Part shown: positions 10,216-19,864 of the stretch, piece by piece
How the letters are laid out: every line of letters begins with the position of its first letter
How positions within the stretch are numbered: position 1 is the stretch's first letter
Assembly (NCBI RefSeq): GCF_024054035.1
Contig: NZ_JAMXQU010000013.1
Span: 1 to 62,353, forward strand
Origin: Asaia lannensis NBRC 102526
GTDB taxonomy: Bacteria; Pseudomonadota; Alphaproteobacteria; Acetobacterales; Acetobacteraceae
Length of the DNA stretch: 62,353 bases
Reading direction: 5' to 3'
Notes under the pieces: generated by a model
Told to the model about the DNA's origin: nothing
Seen by the model: only the letters and a program-made list of their open reading frames with translations
The model's database searches: none
Translations under genes and position numbers: made by a program

Positions 10216-10466
10216 GCGCTGGTTCCTGGCACGGGAGTCGATCCGATAGTATTCTGAGCGCGCGGTGTCCTGCGCCCCGGTGCATCGCTCCAGTTATCCT
10301 CGATGAAGCTAAGGCACGATTGACGTGAGTCCGGTCCGTATTGCTCCGCCCAGCCCGCCGGAATCGCGGCGATGGACGGCCAGAGGCTGTAATAGCCTGC
10401 ATCGTTGCGCAGCACATGAAAGGAGAGGCGCTCATCGTCAAAGGGATTGATGTATTCGTCAGACAT
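10212..10466 (-). CDS. ybdZ: MbtH-like protein (YbdZ type)
   Basis: 84 residues with the MbtH signature: NPFDDE at the N-terminus, VLRNDAGYYSLWP, IPAGW and SCLSFIEDNW. MbtH-like proteins bind NRPS adenylation domains and support their folding and activity. It sits between the esterase and NRPS genes, overlapping the first by 8 bp and the second by 4 bp. This matches the fes-ybdZ-entF order of enterobacteria and implies translational coupling with the NRPS. The C-terminal 20 residues are a Pro/Thr/Ser-rich extension beyond the usual domain. Confidence 0.93.
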   Translation of the reverse strand: MSDEYINPFDDERLSFHVLRNDAGYYSLWPSIAAIPAGWAEQYGPDSRQSCLSFIEDNWSDAPGRRTPRAQNTIGSTPVPGTSA

Positions 10467-11805
10467 GGGGTGTCGCTTCTGTTTCAGAGGTTTCTAATGC
10501 TTGATTGTCAGGTTGTTGTAGCAGGTGACGCAGGCCATCGATGATGCCGTGACGCCAGCAGAGCGCATCGTGACCGCCCGAAAAACTTCTTTGGATAATC
10601 GGATGTCCCGCGTTCCGCAGGGCGTCTGCCATGGCGTCATTGACGTCGATCATCGCGCCTTCGCGGTTACCGACCTCCAAAAACACTGTGACTTTCTTCT
10701 CGGTCGCTGCGGAGATGGGGTGGTGACAGAGCCAGCCGCCTTTTGCGGGACGTTCGCTGTCGTCATGCAGGACATCACTGTCTGGCCACCAGAAGGATCC
10801 GGACTGGCTAAGTACTCGGCCGAAACGAGTTGTGTCAGACCATGAGACACACAAGGCCGCATAAAGGGCGGAAAGTCCGCCCAGGCTTTGCCCAACGATA
10901 ATCCGCTGTTCGGGCTTCTGGCTTAAGGGAGCAAGGCAGAACACCTGGCGCAGAAGATTGTGTTGAACCGCTCCCCAGAAAGCCGGATTGCAGGCGAGGT
11001 CATCGTAACGTTGCTCACCATTCCCCTGTTCGACAAACACGTAAAATGCGGGCGGGAGATGCCCTTCTCGGGTCTCTCTTGAGAGCACGTGCCGTAAGGG
11101 AAAGCGATCGATCCATGTAGCGCCGTCCAAAATGACGACGAGGGGAAGGGGTACATTACTCTCGCTTGAATCTGAGTACTGGGTTTGCAACAGCCAGGCA
11201 CGCCTTCGTTTCTCTCTGTGGTCCTGCCATACGAGGCTCTCGGGGATGGCGAGAGATCTCTCGATCTCAAACAGACGGTCCTTTCGGGTCGTGTCGACTG
11301 AAGCCCAGCTCGGCTGTCGTGGTGCGTTTGCAAGAATAAGGGGTGAGCATTGTCCGCCCCAGCCCGAACGGTAGGACCGTAATGGATTGAGAGGGTCGGC
11401 AATGGCCCGATCCTGAATGGAAACCCACCAATGCCGCTGCGCTTGGACTCTCTCGTCAGGTGTACGATTGTCGGTGTTATTAGACAGCCACGCTTGGAAG
11501 CTGTCCTCCTTATGCAGCGGGATGAAACTATAAGTGCCGCACCATGTGTCGGGGAGGCGGATCGACCAGCTCCAGATATCTGTTTGCGGGACAGGACGCA
11601 GCGATTGAGGCGTTTCGCTGTGATGGTCCGTGACGCCGTTGATATCCACCAGGACCTGAGCAAGTGAGCCACTGGCTGTGTTTAGCTTCGGTTCTCGCCA
11701 GTAAAACGTGACATCGACGAAACCTGGCTCCGTTGGCTCACAAAGCGGTGCCTGCCGATTTTCAAGCTCCTGCCACCATTCGGGCGTTCCGGGAGAATGG
11801 GTCAT
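10459..11805 (-). CDS. fes: Fes-type ferric catechol siderophore esterase
   Basis: 448 residues, two parts. An N-terminal Fes-type beta-sandwich domain (about 30-190; VDVTFYWREP, WSWSIRLPDTWCGTYSF) precedes an alpha/beta hydrolase with LVVILDGATW, the nucleophile elbow GQSLGG (Ser307) and a late GGHD (His412). Fes hydrolyses the serine ester backbone of imported ferric tri-catechol siderophores in the cytoplasm to release iron. A backbone esterase implies a product joined through serine ester bonds, which fits the Ser module plus thioesterase of the neighbouring NRPS. First gene of the operon, divergent from the receptor gene across a Fur box. Confidence 0.9.
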   Translation of the reverse strand: MTHSPGTPEWWQELENRQAPLCEPTEPGFVDVTFYWREPKLNTASGSLAQVLVDINGVTDHHSETPQSLRPVPQTDIWSWSIRLPDTWCGTYSFIPLHKEDSFQAWLSNNTDNRTPDERVQAQRHWWVSIQDRAIADPLNPLRSYRSGWGGQCSPLILANAPRQPSWASVDTTRKDRLFEIERSLAIPESLVWQDHREKRRRAWLLQTQYSDSSESNVPLPLVVILDGATWIDRFPLRHVLSRETREGHLPPAFYVFVEQGNGEQRYDDLACNPAFWGAVQHNLLRQVFCLAPLSQKPEQRIIVGQSLGGLSALYAALCVSWSDTTRFGRVLSQSGSFWWPDSDVLHDDSERPAKGGWLCHHPISAATEKKVTVFLEVGNREGAMIDVNDAMADALRNAGHPIIQRSFSGGHDALCWRHGIIDGLRHLLQQPDNQALETSETEATPHV

Positions 11806-11866
11806 GATGAGAGATGCCGTGACGTTTGTGAAATGAGGGCGTGAGTGCCTGATTTATGTTGATAAT

Positions 11867-11885
11867 GAAACTGATAATCATTATC
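11867..11885. promoter_or_regulatory. Fur box in divergent fes/receptor promoter
   Basis: The 19 bases match the classical Fur consensus (GATAATGATAATCATTATC) at 17 of 19 positions. They include a 15-bp perfect palindrome TGATAATCATTATCA at 11872-11886. A second GATAAT half-element at 11861-11866 extends the site. Its place between the divergent start codons (11805 and 11932) predicts iron repression of both the esterase-MbtH-NRPS-exporter operon and the receptor. Confidence 0.88.
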
Positions 11886-11931
11886 AACTGGTGAATACAA
11901 ACATCGAAGCCAATTGAGAGAAGAATTATCA

Positions 11932-14070
11932 ATGTCGCAACCAGAACGTTCCACACTCGGAATGCGGTGTCTTTTCCTTTACGCGTTTAAATCGCTCGCA
12001 GGGAGTGCAGGAGCAGCTCTCTGGACGACAGATGCACTTGCAGCGCCGTCGGAAGTCTCCCCCGAGAATTCCACAAAACAACATCCGACGGCGAAAATAG
12101 CCAAGTCTGACAAGGCCAGGATTGCCAAGCCGAATAATGGCGAGGCTATGGAAAGTATCGTCGTTGTGGGTCAGACCCTTGACCGACTGCAGAATACAAA
12201 TTCTGCAGTCACTGTGCTGCGGCATCTCGACGCCAGTGACTACCGCTCGCTTTACGATGTAGTGAACCGTGTTCCCAACATGATTGGCAATGCGGCGGAC
12301 ATTCCGACAATTCGTGGCATGACGGGGTCTGGCGCAGCAGGCGGCATTTTCAGCCTGATGTCCGGTAGTCGCCCTCGCACGGCGACGATTATTGACGGTC
12401 TGCCCGAAACATACTCCGGTCAGCGTTATGTCGATGCGGGCACCTGGGACATGGATCAGGTAAGCGTCTTGCGTGGCCCACAGGCGACGACACAGGGGCG
12501 AAACGCCATTGGCGGTGCGATCACCCTGAACTCGAAGGCGCCGACCCAGTACTGGGATGCTGCGGTTCGCGGCGGGTATGAGAGCGCGGGAAGCAAAGGC
12601 GTCTTCGCGGGTATGGTGTCAGGGCCGATCATCAAGGACGAGCTTGCCTTTCGCCTGACAGCCGATGGAACGCGAGGGGACAGTTACATCCGATATCCCG
12701 GCAAGGGATGGCCTTTCGATCCGTCCGAGGTCAGCCAGACATCTTTACGCGGCAAGTTATTATGGACGCCAAAGGTTCTGCCCAAGCTGAGCGTGACGCT
12801 CATGGGCTGGCATCGCGAGCAGCATGGTGAATATCTCTATATCGCAAACGGCCCGGATCTGTTTCGTTTCCGCTTCGATAACCCGGATATGAACACGCGC
12901 GTGTCTGATTCCAGCATCGATCAGGCGAGCCTGCGGGCGGGTTACAAGATTTCTCCTGCGCTGACCAATGAGCTGACCTACGGCCATGTCTGGTACGATG
13001 CGGCATTCAACCAGTCCGATTATCTGGGCAGTGCAAACAGCCTGGGTCATCTCAAGCTGACGGAACAGAACAATACGGTGGAAGATCGTCTGGTTCTGGC
13101 GCCAGAACATAGTCGGTTCAACGGTGTTGCTGGCTTCTACTACTTCAACCGCGATCAGAATATTCGCTCTGACATGGGTGTGAACGGCCCTGATTCGGAA
13201 CGGACATATGCGGGATACGTGGATGGGACCCTGCACCTCATTGGAGGGTTGAGCCTGATTGCGGGCGCGCGCGTGGAGCGTGAGGAACAGCAGCGAAACG
13301 TCGCTTTGTCCTGGGGTAAGGTCGCTCTCAACGCTGGAACGACGATGTTTTTGCCAAAGGGTGGGCTGAGCTACACATTTACACCGGTGACGAGTGCCAG
13401 CTTCACGGTCAGACGGGGATACAACCCGGGCGGTGGGGCAATCGACTGGGATAAGGGCACGTATTACCAGTATGGCAAGGAAACCGTGACGACCTACGAG
13501 TTAGGCGGCCATACGGAGCTTCTGCATCGAAAGGTCAGCCTTAACACGAACCTCTTCTATAACGATTATCACGGTTATCAGGATCTCCTGAATTATACCT
13601 TCGTCAACATTCCTCACGGCCGCAGCCTCGGTCTTGAACTCGAAGCGATCTATCACGTGACGAAGACCCTGGAGTTCTTCGGGGGATTGGGGCTTCTGGA
13701 CACGAAGATCCTGGATGCTCCCGCGGCATATCAGTCCGTTGTCGGCAAAAAATTCAGCAATGCACCGTCTGCGACCTTGAATATCGGTGTAGAGAAACGC
13801 TTCCATAACGGGCTGTTCATGGGTGCTAATTTCAACCGGGTCGGCAGTTACTCCTCTCAGGTCGAAAGCGGAACAGGCGTCTATGGAGGGGACTACAACG
13901 TGCTCAACGCCAATATTGGATATCGGACACGACATTACGCTATTCGGTTCTACAGCAAGAACCTCACCAATGAGCACATTCTTTATAGCGGCCGAACCAA
14001 CTGGGCCGGACTGCAGGCGCAGGTTGGCCAGCCTCGGGCTTTCGGTTTCACAGTAGAGGGTCGTCTCTGA
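11932..14070 (+). CDS. TonB-dependent outer-membrane siderophore receptor
   Basis: 712 residues from the ATG at 11932. I prefer this to the in-frame TTG at 11914 because GAGAGAAG lies about 8 bp upstream. An N-terminal export signal (to about residue 38, LAAP) and a Lys/Ala-rich linker lead to a TonB-box-like ESIVVVG. The plug domain follows (SLYDVVNRVPNMIGN, IPTIRGM, VLRGPQATTQGRNAIGGAI), then a 22-strand-type barrel. It should take the ferric siderophore across the outer membrane. It is the only uptake gene in the window and is Fur-controlled from the shared divergent promoter. Confidence 0.92.
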   Translation: MSQPERSTLGMRCLFLYAFKSLAGSAGAALWTTDALAAPSEVSPENSTKQHPTAKIAKSDKARIAKPNNGEAMESIVVVGQTLDRLQNTNSAVTVLRHLDASDYRSLYDVVNRVPNMIGNAADIPTIRGMTGSGAAGGIFSLMSGSRPRTATIIDGLPETYSGQRYVDAGTWDMDQVSVLRGPQATTQGRNAIGGAITLNSKAPTQYWDAAVRGGYESAGSKGVFAGMVSGPIIKDELAFRLTADGTRGDSYIRYPGKGWPFDPSEVSQTSLRGKLLWTPKVLPKLSVTLMGWHREQHGEYLYIANGPDLFRFRFDNPDMNTRVSDSSIDQASLRAGYKISPALTNELTYGHVWYDAAFNQSDYLGSANSLGHLKLTEQNNTVEDRLVLAPEHSRFNGVAGFYYFNRDQNIRSDMGVNGPDSERTYAGYVDGTLHLIGGLSLIAGARVEREEQQRNVALSWGKVALNAGTTMFLPKGGLSYTFTPVTSASFTVRRGYNPGGGAIDWDKGTYYQYGKETVTTYELGGHTELLHRKVSLNTNLFYNDYHGYQDLLNYTFVNIPHGRSLGLELEAIYHVTKTLEFFGGLGLLDTKILDAPAAYQSVVGKKFSNAPSATLNIGVEKRFHNGLFMGANFNRVGSYSSQVESGTGVYGGDYNVLNANIGYRTRHYAIRFYSKNLTNEHILYSGRTNWAGLQAQVGQPRAFGFTVEGRL

Positions 14071-14164
14071 CCTTCCTGGAAAGAGACCGGGTCCGGGACG
14101 ATGGATTGCTTCGCTCCGGGCTCGATTGAGGGATACAGGTTCTTAAGCCCCAGGACCTGACATG

Positions 14165-14923
14165 TCAGGTCTCTGCGGGTATCCCCGCAATGCTCAAGAC
14201 GACGTCATTAATCACTGAATGATAAGCGGTGATGGTGCTGCCTGTACGCCATGAGCAGTTGAGATCACGTAGAAGCTGCAGCGATAGTTGCCCGTCAGCT
14301 CGCGCAGAGATAATTTCAATATCCCGGAATTCGAACATTTTCCGCGCGAGAGGATAGATGGCCTTGAAAGCGGCCTCTTTCACTGAGAACACCCGCTCGA
14401 AGCGCATATCACTGAAACAAGCCGTCATGAGCTTGTCTTCAGCTGATCCCATGATATCACAGCGCAGGAGGCTCGCGAGAGCTGGCGCGGCACGGTGTTC
14501 GATATCAACGCCGAGCGACTTCCAAAGTCTTGTCGAACCGACGATGGCAATTGCCTCATTGCGGCTATGAGAGATCGATCCGGCGCTGCCCTCCGGCCAG
14601 AGAGGCGAGCGATCGGGATTGCGGGTCGGCATGGTTGAGGAGAAGCCAGCGCGCTTTAGAGATGTTTGAGCACAGAGCTGACCTGCAAGAAATTCCGCTC
14701 TTCTCTTTTTTACTGCTGCTCGCATTTCTGGTGGAACAAGCTGCTTCGGCAAGAAGTCCGGCAAATCGTCCGAGAAATGCAGGTGTGACGTTATGATGCC
14801 GTGGAAACTGGCCTCCCAAGGGTGGATGAGACGAGGACGCGAGGTAATTACGCTCGTGTTGAGTTTGCCAGGTTTCGGGTCGAGTAGCGTTCGGTCGTCA
14901 GGCACCGAGTGTTGCGCCGCCAT
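14165..14923 (-). CDS. entD: EntD-type 4'-phosphopantetheinyl transferase
   Basis: 252 residues of the EntD/Sfp superfamily. Motifs in order: [23 protein letters not shown] (Mg-binding Asp/Glu) and [14 protein letters not shown]. The enzyme transfers phosphopantetheine from CoA to the carrier domains of the NRPS and EntB. The start overlaps the end of entA by 26 bp, so it is the last gene of the entCEBAD operon; a later start is possible but not needed. The stop lies inside an 18-bp palindrome (14154-14171) between it and the convergent receptor gene. Confidence 0.9.
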   Translation of the reverse strand: MAAQHSVPDDRTLLDPKPGKLNTSVITSRPRLIHPWEASFHGIITSHLHFSDDLPDFLPKQLVPPEMRAAVKKRRAEFLAGQLCAQTSLKRAGFSSTMPTRNPDRSPLWPEGSAGSISHSRNEAIAIVGSTRLWKSLGVDIEHRAAPALASLLRCDIMGSAEDKLMTACFSDMRFERVFSVKEAAFKAIYPLARKMFEFRDIEIISARADGQLSLQLLRDLNCSWRTGSTITAYHSVINDVVLSIAGIPAET

Positions 14924-15650
14924 CGATCATGATTTCCTGCATTGTCAGATGGCCAGCGCTGTCCGAGAGGAGAAACGCGGTCAATTCTGCGATGTCGAGC
15001 GGTGTTGCGATTTTTCCTAAAGGGATGCCGAGTTTGAAAAGTTCAGGGAAGCCAGCGATCATGCGCTGTTCGCCGGTTTCGTCGGCCCACAGACTGCGTT
15101 GCATGGCTGTATCGGTCGAACCCGGTGAAACCATGTTGCAGCGAACACCGTGAGGGGCCAGTTCCAGCCCCACACCCCGACCTAAAGCCGAGAGCGCGGC
15201 TTTGGACGCAGCGTATCCGATCATTCCCATGCGAGGCGCGCGCGCTGCGTTCGAACTGACCAGCACAATCGCTCCACCGCGCCTTTTTTTGAAATGTGGT
15301 ACGAGGCTATGCAGCATATAGAAATTGCCGCTCACATTGACTGAGAGCATTTTATCCCACTCAGCCGGATCCAGCGTGTCGCAGTCGCCGATCCGTAAAA
15401 TACCCGCCGATCCCACGAAAAAATCAGGTACGCCAAAGCGCTCCGCCATGTCTTGCGTCACGGCCGCGCAGCTACTCGCATCGGAGACATCGAGCAGAAC
15501 TGGATGGAGCGCCTCTGATTCAGCTTGTGCTTGCCGATCAAGGCCGAAGACAATGCAGCCTCGCCGGGCGAGGGTGGACGCTATTTCCGCCCCGATACCC
15601 TGTGCTGTCCCCGTTACCCAAGCGGTCTTACCGCTGAAAGGCTGTTCCAT
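14898..15650 (-). CDS. entA: EntA, 2,3-dihydro-2,3-dihydroxybenzoate dehydrogenase
   Basis: 250-residue short-chain dehydrogenase. Cofactor motif TGTAQGIG at 14-21, Asn-Ala-Gly equivalent GSAGIL near 80-85, catalytic Ser at about 132, Tyr146 and Lys150 (YAASK). It oxidises 2,3-diDHB to 2,3-dihydroxybenzoate with NAD. I use the ATG at 15648-15650, one base after the entB stop; the open frame runs further upstream only as an overlap with entB. EntA rather than another SDR is chosen from context (entCEBAD order) and close resemblance. Confidence 0.9.
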   Translation of the reverse strand: MEQPFSGKTAWVTGTAQGIGAEIASTLARRGCIVFGLDRQAQAESEALHPVLLDVSDASSCAAVTQDMAERFGVPDFFVGSAGILRIGDCDTLDPAEWDKMLSVNVSGNFYMLHSLVPHFKKRRGGAIVLVSSNAARAPRMGMIGYAASKAALSALGRGVGLELAPHGVRCNMVSPGSTDTAMQRSLWADETGEQRMIAGFPELFKLGIPLGKIATPLDIAELTAFLLSDSAGHLTMQEIMIDGGATLGA

Positions 15651-15651
15651 T

Positions 15652-16569
15652 TCAGGTTCTCTCCACGGAGCGAAGAGAAGCCGAGGCCGACAAGTTTCTC
15701 TTCTCGGTATAAAGGGCGGTCCAAGCATTGAGTGAGGGTTTGCGCGCCAGGTCCTCGAAACTAATATCCAAGCCCTGTCTGCGCCACTGGGCGACAAGCG
15801 CCATGACCCGCATGGAATTTAGCCCGTAATCGAGGAGATTATCATCGGGAGGAAGGGAGTCGACCTCGTCGTCGAGCAGAGCCTTGATACTCTCTTCAAG
15901 ACAGGTCTCGTTCGATGTGGATGACGTTTTCAGGATATCATCCAGTCCGAGCACACGGCCGCAGCGTCTGCCGACATAATCGAGTGCCAATAAATGATCG
16001 TCCAGAGAGAAATCGGCGACTGCATCGGCAATCAAGAAAGGCCGGATATCCTGCATGAAGGCGTCTAGGGCTGTCGTCATGCAGCCAATCGAGGCGTACA
16101 CGCCACAGATCAGCAGTTGGTCCCGCTTCCAGCTCTGCATGCGGTCACGCAGATCGGATCGTGTGAAGGCGCTGTAGCGCCACTTGGTGAGGACGACATC
16201 TCGCGTGTCGGGTGCGAGCTCGGAAACGATGGCGGCCAGAGCTGGGTCGGATGCGGTGATTCCCGGACCCCACATGTCGTTGAGCAAGGCACGATCGCTC
16301 TGGGGTTGCTCGGGAGGCTGCGCCGTGTAGACAATTGGTATGCCCAGGCTGCGGCAATGCGCCCGCAATTTGGCGATCTTTTCGATCAACTCTGCCATCA
16401 GGGCGCTATTCTCGCCGTAGAACTGCGTGAAATAACGCTGCATGTCGTGGATGAGCAGAACAGCGCGCTCCGGCTCGAAATCCCAGTCGACGCGCGCTGT
16501 CTGCTTCAGATTATCGGCAAGGTTGCTCCAGATAGGCATGTCATAGTCGGGTAAGCGAGGAATAGTCAT
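15652..16569 (-). CDS. entB: EntB, isochorismatase fused to aryl carrier protein
   Basis: 305 residues. The N-terminal isochorismatase domain (about 1-210) carries Asp42 in LLIHDMQRYF, Lys129 in LTKWRYSAF and the nucleophile region GVYASIGCM. It cleaves the enolpyruvyl group from isochorismate. The C-terminal aryl carrier domain (about 220-290) has DYGLNSMRV with Ser252 for phosphopantetheine; it carries DHB to the first condensation domain of the NRPS. It lies 17 bp downstream of entE and 1 bp upstream of entA. About 15 residues extend past the carrier domain. Confidence 0.94.
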   Translation of the reverse strand: MTIPRLPDYDMPIWSNLADNLKQTARVDWDFEPERAVLLIHDMQRYFTQFYGENSALMAELIEKIAKLRAHCRSLGIPIVYTAQPPEQPQSDRALLNDMWGPGITASDPALAAIVSELAPDTRDVVLTKWRYSAFTRSDLRDRMQSWKRDQLLICGVYASIGCMTTALDAFMQDIRPFLIADAVADFSLDDHLLALDYVGRRCGRVLGLDDILKTSSTSNETCLEESIKALLDDEVDSLPPDDNLLDYGLNSMRVMALVAQWRRQGLDISFEDLARKPSLNAWTALYTEKRNLSASASLRSVERT

Positions 16570-16586
16570 GGTGTCTGCTTTCTCGG

Positions 16587-18209
16587 TCAGGAGGAATGGG
16601 TGCAGGACAAGAGCGCGCGCAAGGCGTTTTTGTCTGTCTTGCCGACAGGTGTCAGCGGCATTTGCCTAACGGTCGTAAACCGATCAGGTATTTTGTAGTC
16701 CGCGATGCCTTGCTCACGCAGGAACCGACGCAGAATGGGAGCGGAGGGCGCGGTCAGCCCCTCTACTGTCGAAATGACGGCGCAGCTTTTTTCGCCGAGT
16801 TGGGCATCGTCGATCGAAATCAGCGCGGCATTAAGGATTTGAGGATGACGTAAAAGAAGAACCTCGACCTCTTCAGCGGCAATTTTTTCGCCGCCGCGAT
16901 TGATTTGGTCCTTCTCACGGCCGACGACGCAGAGAGCACCTTCTTCGTCACAGGTGACGATGTCGCCAGAACAGTAGAAACCTTCAGTGGTGAAAGCTGC
17001 TATATTTTGCGCGTCGGATTTATAGTATCCTCTGAAAGTATACGGACCGCGGACCATGAGACGCCCCGGTGTTCCGGGGCAAACCGGTCGGCCCTGTGAG
17101 TCGACGACGCGCACCTCGTCATCCGGGCTAATCGGCCGGCCCTGTGTGCCATAGATGCGGGTATCCGGATCGTCGAGACGCGTGTAGCAGACAAGTCCCT
17201 CGGCCATGCCGAAGACTTGCTGCAACTGGCAACCGAGCTCGTTCGGGACGCGGCGAGCAAGCGCTTCCGCCAGACGGGCTCCTCCGACCTGTAGAAGGGT
17301 CAAACTCGCGAGGTCTTCCCTGTTTTCTGCGGCATGGAGCAGCCAGAGGCTCAAGGCACTAGGCACCAGACTTGCCATCGTGACCGCATGACGGCGGATC
17401 AACGTAAAACAGCTCGTTGGTTCAGGGCTCGGAGCCAGAACGACTATGCCCCCTGCATAGAAGACACCCAAGGCACCAGGAGAACTCAACGCATAATTAT
17501 GGGCCGCTGGCAGGGCGACAAGGGCCCGTGTATGGGGCGAGAGCCGACATATTTCTGCGCTTGCGCGTACACTATAGGCATAATCGTCATGCGTGCGTGG
17601 AATGAGCTTGGGTGTGCCTGTGCTGCCGCCAGAAAGCTGAAAAAATGCGACTTCTCCAGCCAGGGTGGGAGAGGGTTGAAATCCTTCGGCCGTTGGCTGC
17701 AGGATAAAATCGTTCAGATCTTCGAACTCTTCCTGCCCACCCAAAACTAGAATGAGCGGTCTTATATCGACGTGGTTTATCAACTGTTTCGCGAAATGGC
17801 CGTCGGCGAAAAGAGGATGTGTAGCGCAGGCGATAACGAGGCTCGGGCGGATCTGTTCAGCATAAGAGAGCAATTCATGCTGCCTGTGACTGAAGACAGG
17901 ATTGACCGGCACGACACCAAGCTTCATGAGCGCAAAAAAGACGATGTAGAACTCAGCGATATTCGGCAGTTGGACGATAGCGGTGTCTTGCGGCTTTAGA
18001 CCACGGGCTTTGAGAGCCGCAGCGAGGTTACTGGAATACCGGTCCAGATCCTCATAGGTGAAGGATCGTGAACCACATGAAATCGCAGGACCCCTGTTTT
18101 TGGCCAGTCCCTCATAAAGCAGTTGGGTAAGGGGAAGACCCCTCCAATAACCTTTCTCACGGTAAATCCGTGCCAGGTCTTCTGGCCATCGAGTGAACGC
18201 TATTGTCAT
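16587..18209 (-). CDS. entE: EntE, 2,3-dihydroxybenzoate-AMP ligase
   Basis: 540 residues, standalone adenylating enzyme. P-loop LSGGSTGTPKLIPRTHDDY near 190-210, substrate-loop HNYALSSPG, later YCSGDIV and C-terminal PLTPVGKTDK with the catalytic Lys. The HNYALSSPG loop with Asn is typical of aryl acid (DHB/salicylate) ligases. It activates DHB with ATP and loads it on the EntB carrier. The start overlaps the entC stop by 4 bp. Confidence 0.93.
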   Translation of the reverse strand: MTIAFTRWPEDLARIYREKGYWRGLPLTQLLYEGLAKNRGPAISCGSRSFTYEDLDRYSSNLAAALKARGLKPQDTAIVQLPNIAEFYIVFFALMKLGVVPVNPVFSHRQHELLSYAEQIRPSLVIACATHPLFADGHFAKQLINHVDIRPLILVLGGQEEFEDLNDFILQPTAEGFQPSPTLAGEVAFFQLSGGSTGTPKLIPRTHDDYAYSVRASAEICRLSPHTRALVALPAAHNYALSSPGALGVFYAGGIVVLAPSPEPTSCFTLIRRHAVTMASLVPSALSLWLLHAAENREDLASLTLLQVGGARLAEALARRVPNELGCQLQQVFGMAEGLVCYTRLDDPDTRIYGTQGRPISPDDEVRVVDSQGRPVCPGTPGRLMVRGPYTFRGYYKSDAQNIAAFTTEGFYCSGDIVTCDEEGALCVVGREKDQINRGGEKIAAEEVEVLLLRHPQILNAALISIDDAQLGEKSCAVISTVEGLTAPSAPILRRFLREQGIADYKIPDRFTTVRQMPLTPVGKTDKNALRALLSCTHSS

Positions 18210-19435
18210 GGGTGCTGGTCCGCCAAACCGAGGACGGTGAGCATCGTGCCGAGCTTGGCTTCAGTTTCCGCCCACTCCATCTCAGGGTCCGAATCTCCTA
18301 CGATCCCCGCTCCGGCGTAAAGTCGGATTTTGCGATCTTCAACGATGCCGCAGCGAATGGTGACGGCCCATTCGCCATCTCCCTTGTCATCGCACCAGCC
18401 AACGGCTCCCGCAAATGTTCCGCGATCGAATGGTTCCAGTTCGCCAATGAGGGCGCGCGCTTCTTGCGTCGGCGTCCCGCACACGGCTGGGGTCGGGTGA
18501 AGCAGTAGAGCGAGATCGAGCGCGCTGAGCCCGGTATCGGTAAGAATACCCTCGATATGTGTCCCAAGATGCCACATCTGCGCCGTCTGTACGAGGCTCG
18601 GCTCAGGCGGAACGTGAAGCGAGTCACAAACCGGCGCCAGAGCCTCTTTGATCTGAGCGACGACGAAGGAATGTTCGTGACGATCTTTGGGCGACCCCAG
18701 AAGGGCAGCCCCGATAGCGGCGTCTTTGACGGGATCCGCGACACGGCGCGCCGAGCCGGCTAAAGGATTGCACATCACGCGTCGGCCCTCACGACGCAAT
18801 AAAAGCTCGGGGCTTGCCCCTAGAAGCGTACCTCCCTGGTTAAGCGGGATCTGAAAATGTGTGACGCCCGGATTAAGTGTCACCAGTCTGTTGAAAACAG
18901 CGTCAAGGCAGATGGCTGTATCGAATTCGACAGCTAACTCCCGTGCCAAGACAACCTTTTGTAGCGCGTTTCCTCGGATGAGTGCGGCGGCACGGCGCAC
19001 AGCCTCCGTATAGCCCGCGTGGTCCGGCGTTGGAACGGCGGCGCGCCTGCGCGGCAATGACGCTGTGGTGCGCATAGCACCGCCTGCCTTCAGTATCGCA
19101 CCTAGCGTTCTGGTGCAGGATTGCGGGATAAAGAGATCGGTTCCCTGACCTAAATCGAAGGGAAGGGCGCCCATGACAACAGGGTTAGTAATCCCACTCC
19201 TGCGGGCATCCTCTATGGCCGTTGTGATCGCTCGCGAAAACGCGTTTCCCGTGTTTTCGGGCTCGATTGTGAGGTCATGGGCGGGCAAAGCAATACGTTT
19301 GAAGCACCCATTTCCATGAATTGAACTCGTTTGTGATGCGAAAAGGATCCGGAGTGCAGGGAGAGCTTCCCTGTCATGATGGGCGCTGTCATCGAGGCGA
19401 GACGGCCACTCCGACGCTAAGGGTGTAGCAGGCAT
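18206..19435 (-). CDS. entC: EntC, isochorismate synthase
   Basis: 409 residues of the chorismate-utilising family. Recognisable motifs: [62 protein letters not shown] and a C-terminal [18 protein letters not shown]. It converts chorismate to isochorismate, the first step to DHB. First gene of the leftward entCEBAD operon; a Fur box lies about 75 bp upstream of its start. Confidence 0.93.
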   Translation of the reverse strand: MPATPLASEWPSRLDDSAHHDREALPALRILFASQTSSIHGNGCFKRIALPAHDLTIEPENTGNAFSRAITTAIEDARRSGITNPVVMGALPFDLGQGTDLFIPQSCTRTLGAILKAGGAMRTTASLPRRRAAVPTPDHAGYTEAVRRAAALIRGNALQKVVLARELAVEFDTAICLDAVFNRLVTLNPGVTHFQIPLNQGGTLLGASPELLLRREGRRVMCNPLAGSARRVADPVKDAAIGAALLGSPKDRHEHSFVVAQIKEALAPVCDSLHVPPEPSLVQTAQMWHLGTHIEGILTDTGLSALDLALLLHPTPAVCGTPTQEARALIGELEPFDRGTFAGAVGWCDDKGDGEWAVTIRCGIVEDRKIRLYAGAGIVGDSDPEMEWAETEAKLGTMLTVLGLADQHP

Positions 19436-19509
19436 GGGATCTCCAAGAGGGGCTCGGAAAGCAGGGTGTCGCTCCTCGGCCTACAGGCCACGGGAAATAA
19501 ACACCTAGT

Positions 19510-19528
19510 TGCGAACGATAATCATTCT
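19510..19528. promoter_or_regulatory. Fur box upstream of entCEBAD
   Basis: The 19 bases match the Fur consensus at 15 of 19 positions, with the core GATAATCATT intact. Its position about 75 bp upstream of the entC start fits iron repression of the whole DHB operon. It is the second Fur box in the window, so both halves of the pathway look co-regulated. Confidence 0.78.
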
Positions 19529-19864
19529 CTTTTCGAAGCATATTCTTTATGTCCTGTCAAAAGATGTTTTGACCTTGGTTGATACCCGCAGGCGACCAAA
19601 TGGAGATCGACGAAGAAGCCATATAGGTACGAGGGCTCTCACGAGCAGTATTCGGGGGTTTGGTGATCCTCTAGACGGAGCGCTGGTAGCGTAGCTACGT
19701 GGTCAGGAACCGGGAGGGTGTCAGCGCTTTGTCTCGTACGCCTCCATCACCACCGCCCTTTCCTGGTAAATCTTTTGTCTCTGTAATTTCGTTCAGTGGA
19801 ACAGCGTGACTGTCCTCAGCGTCTGAGAATCAAAATTATCGGAAGTAGGAGAGCGATTGAGCGT
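19529..19864. other. Intergenic stretch between siderophore locus and island
   Basis: About 335 bases with no convincing gene on either strand. I looked for a tRNA or tmRNA 3' end that could be an attachment site for the adjacent integrase and found none. The junction of core DNA and island probably lies here or in the integrase tail. Confidence 0.4.

Noticed and set aside
14154-14171. Bidirectional terminator between receptor and entD
   Set aside because: The 18-bp palindrome GACCTGACATGTCAGGTC has no loop and no U-tract; it may be chance overlap with the entD stop.
19670-19790. tRNA or tmRNA end as att site of the island integrase
   Set aside because: A CCATCACCACC-like string is visible but no acceptor stem or T-arm can be folded.
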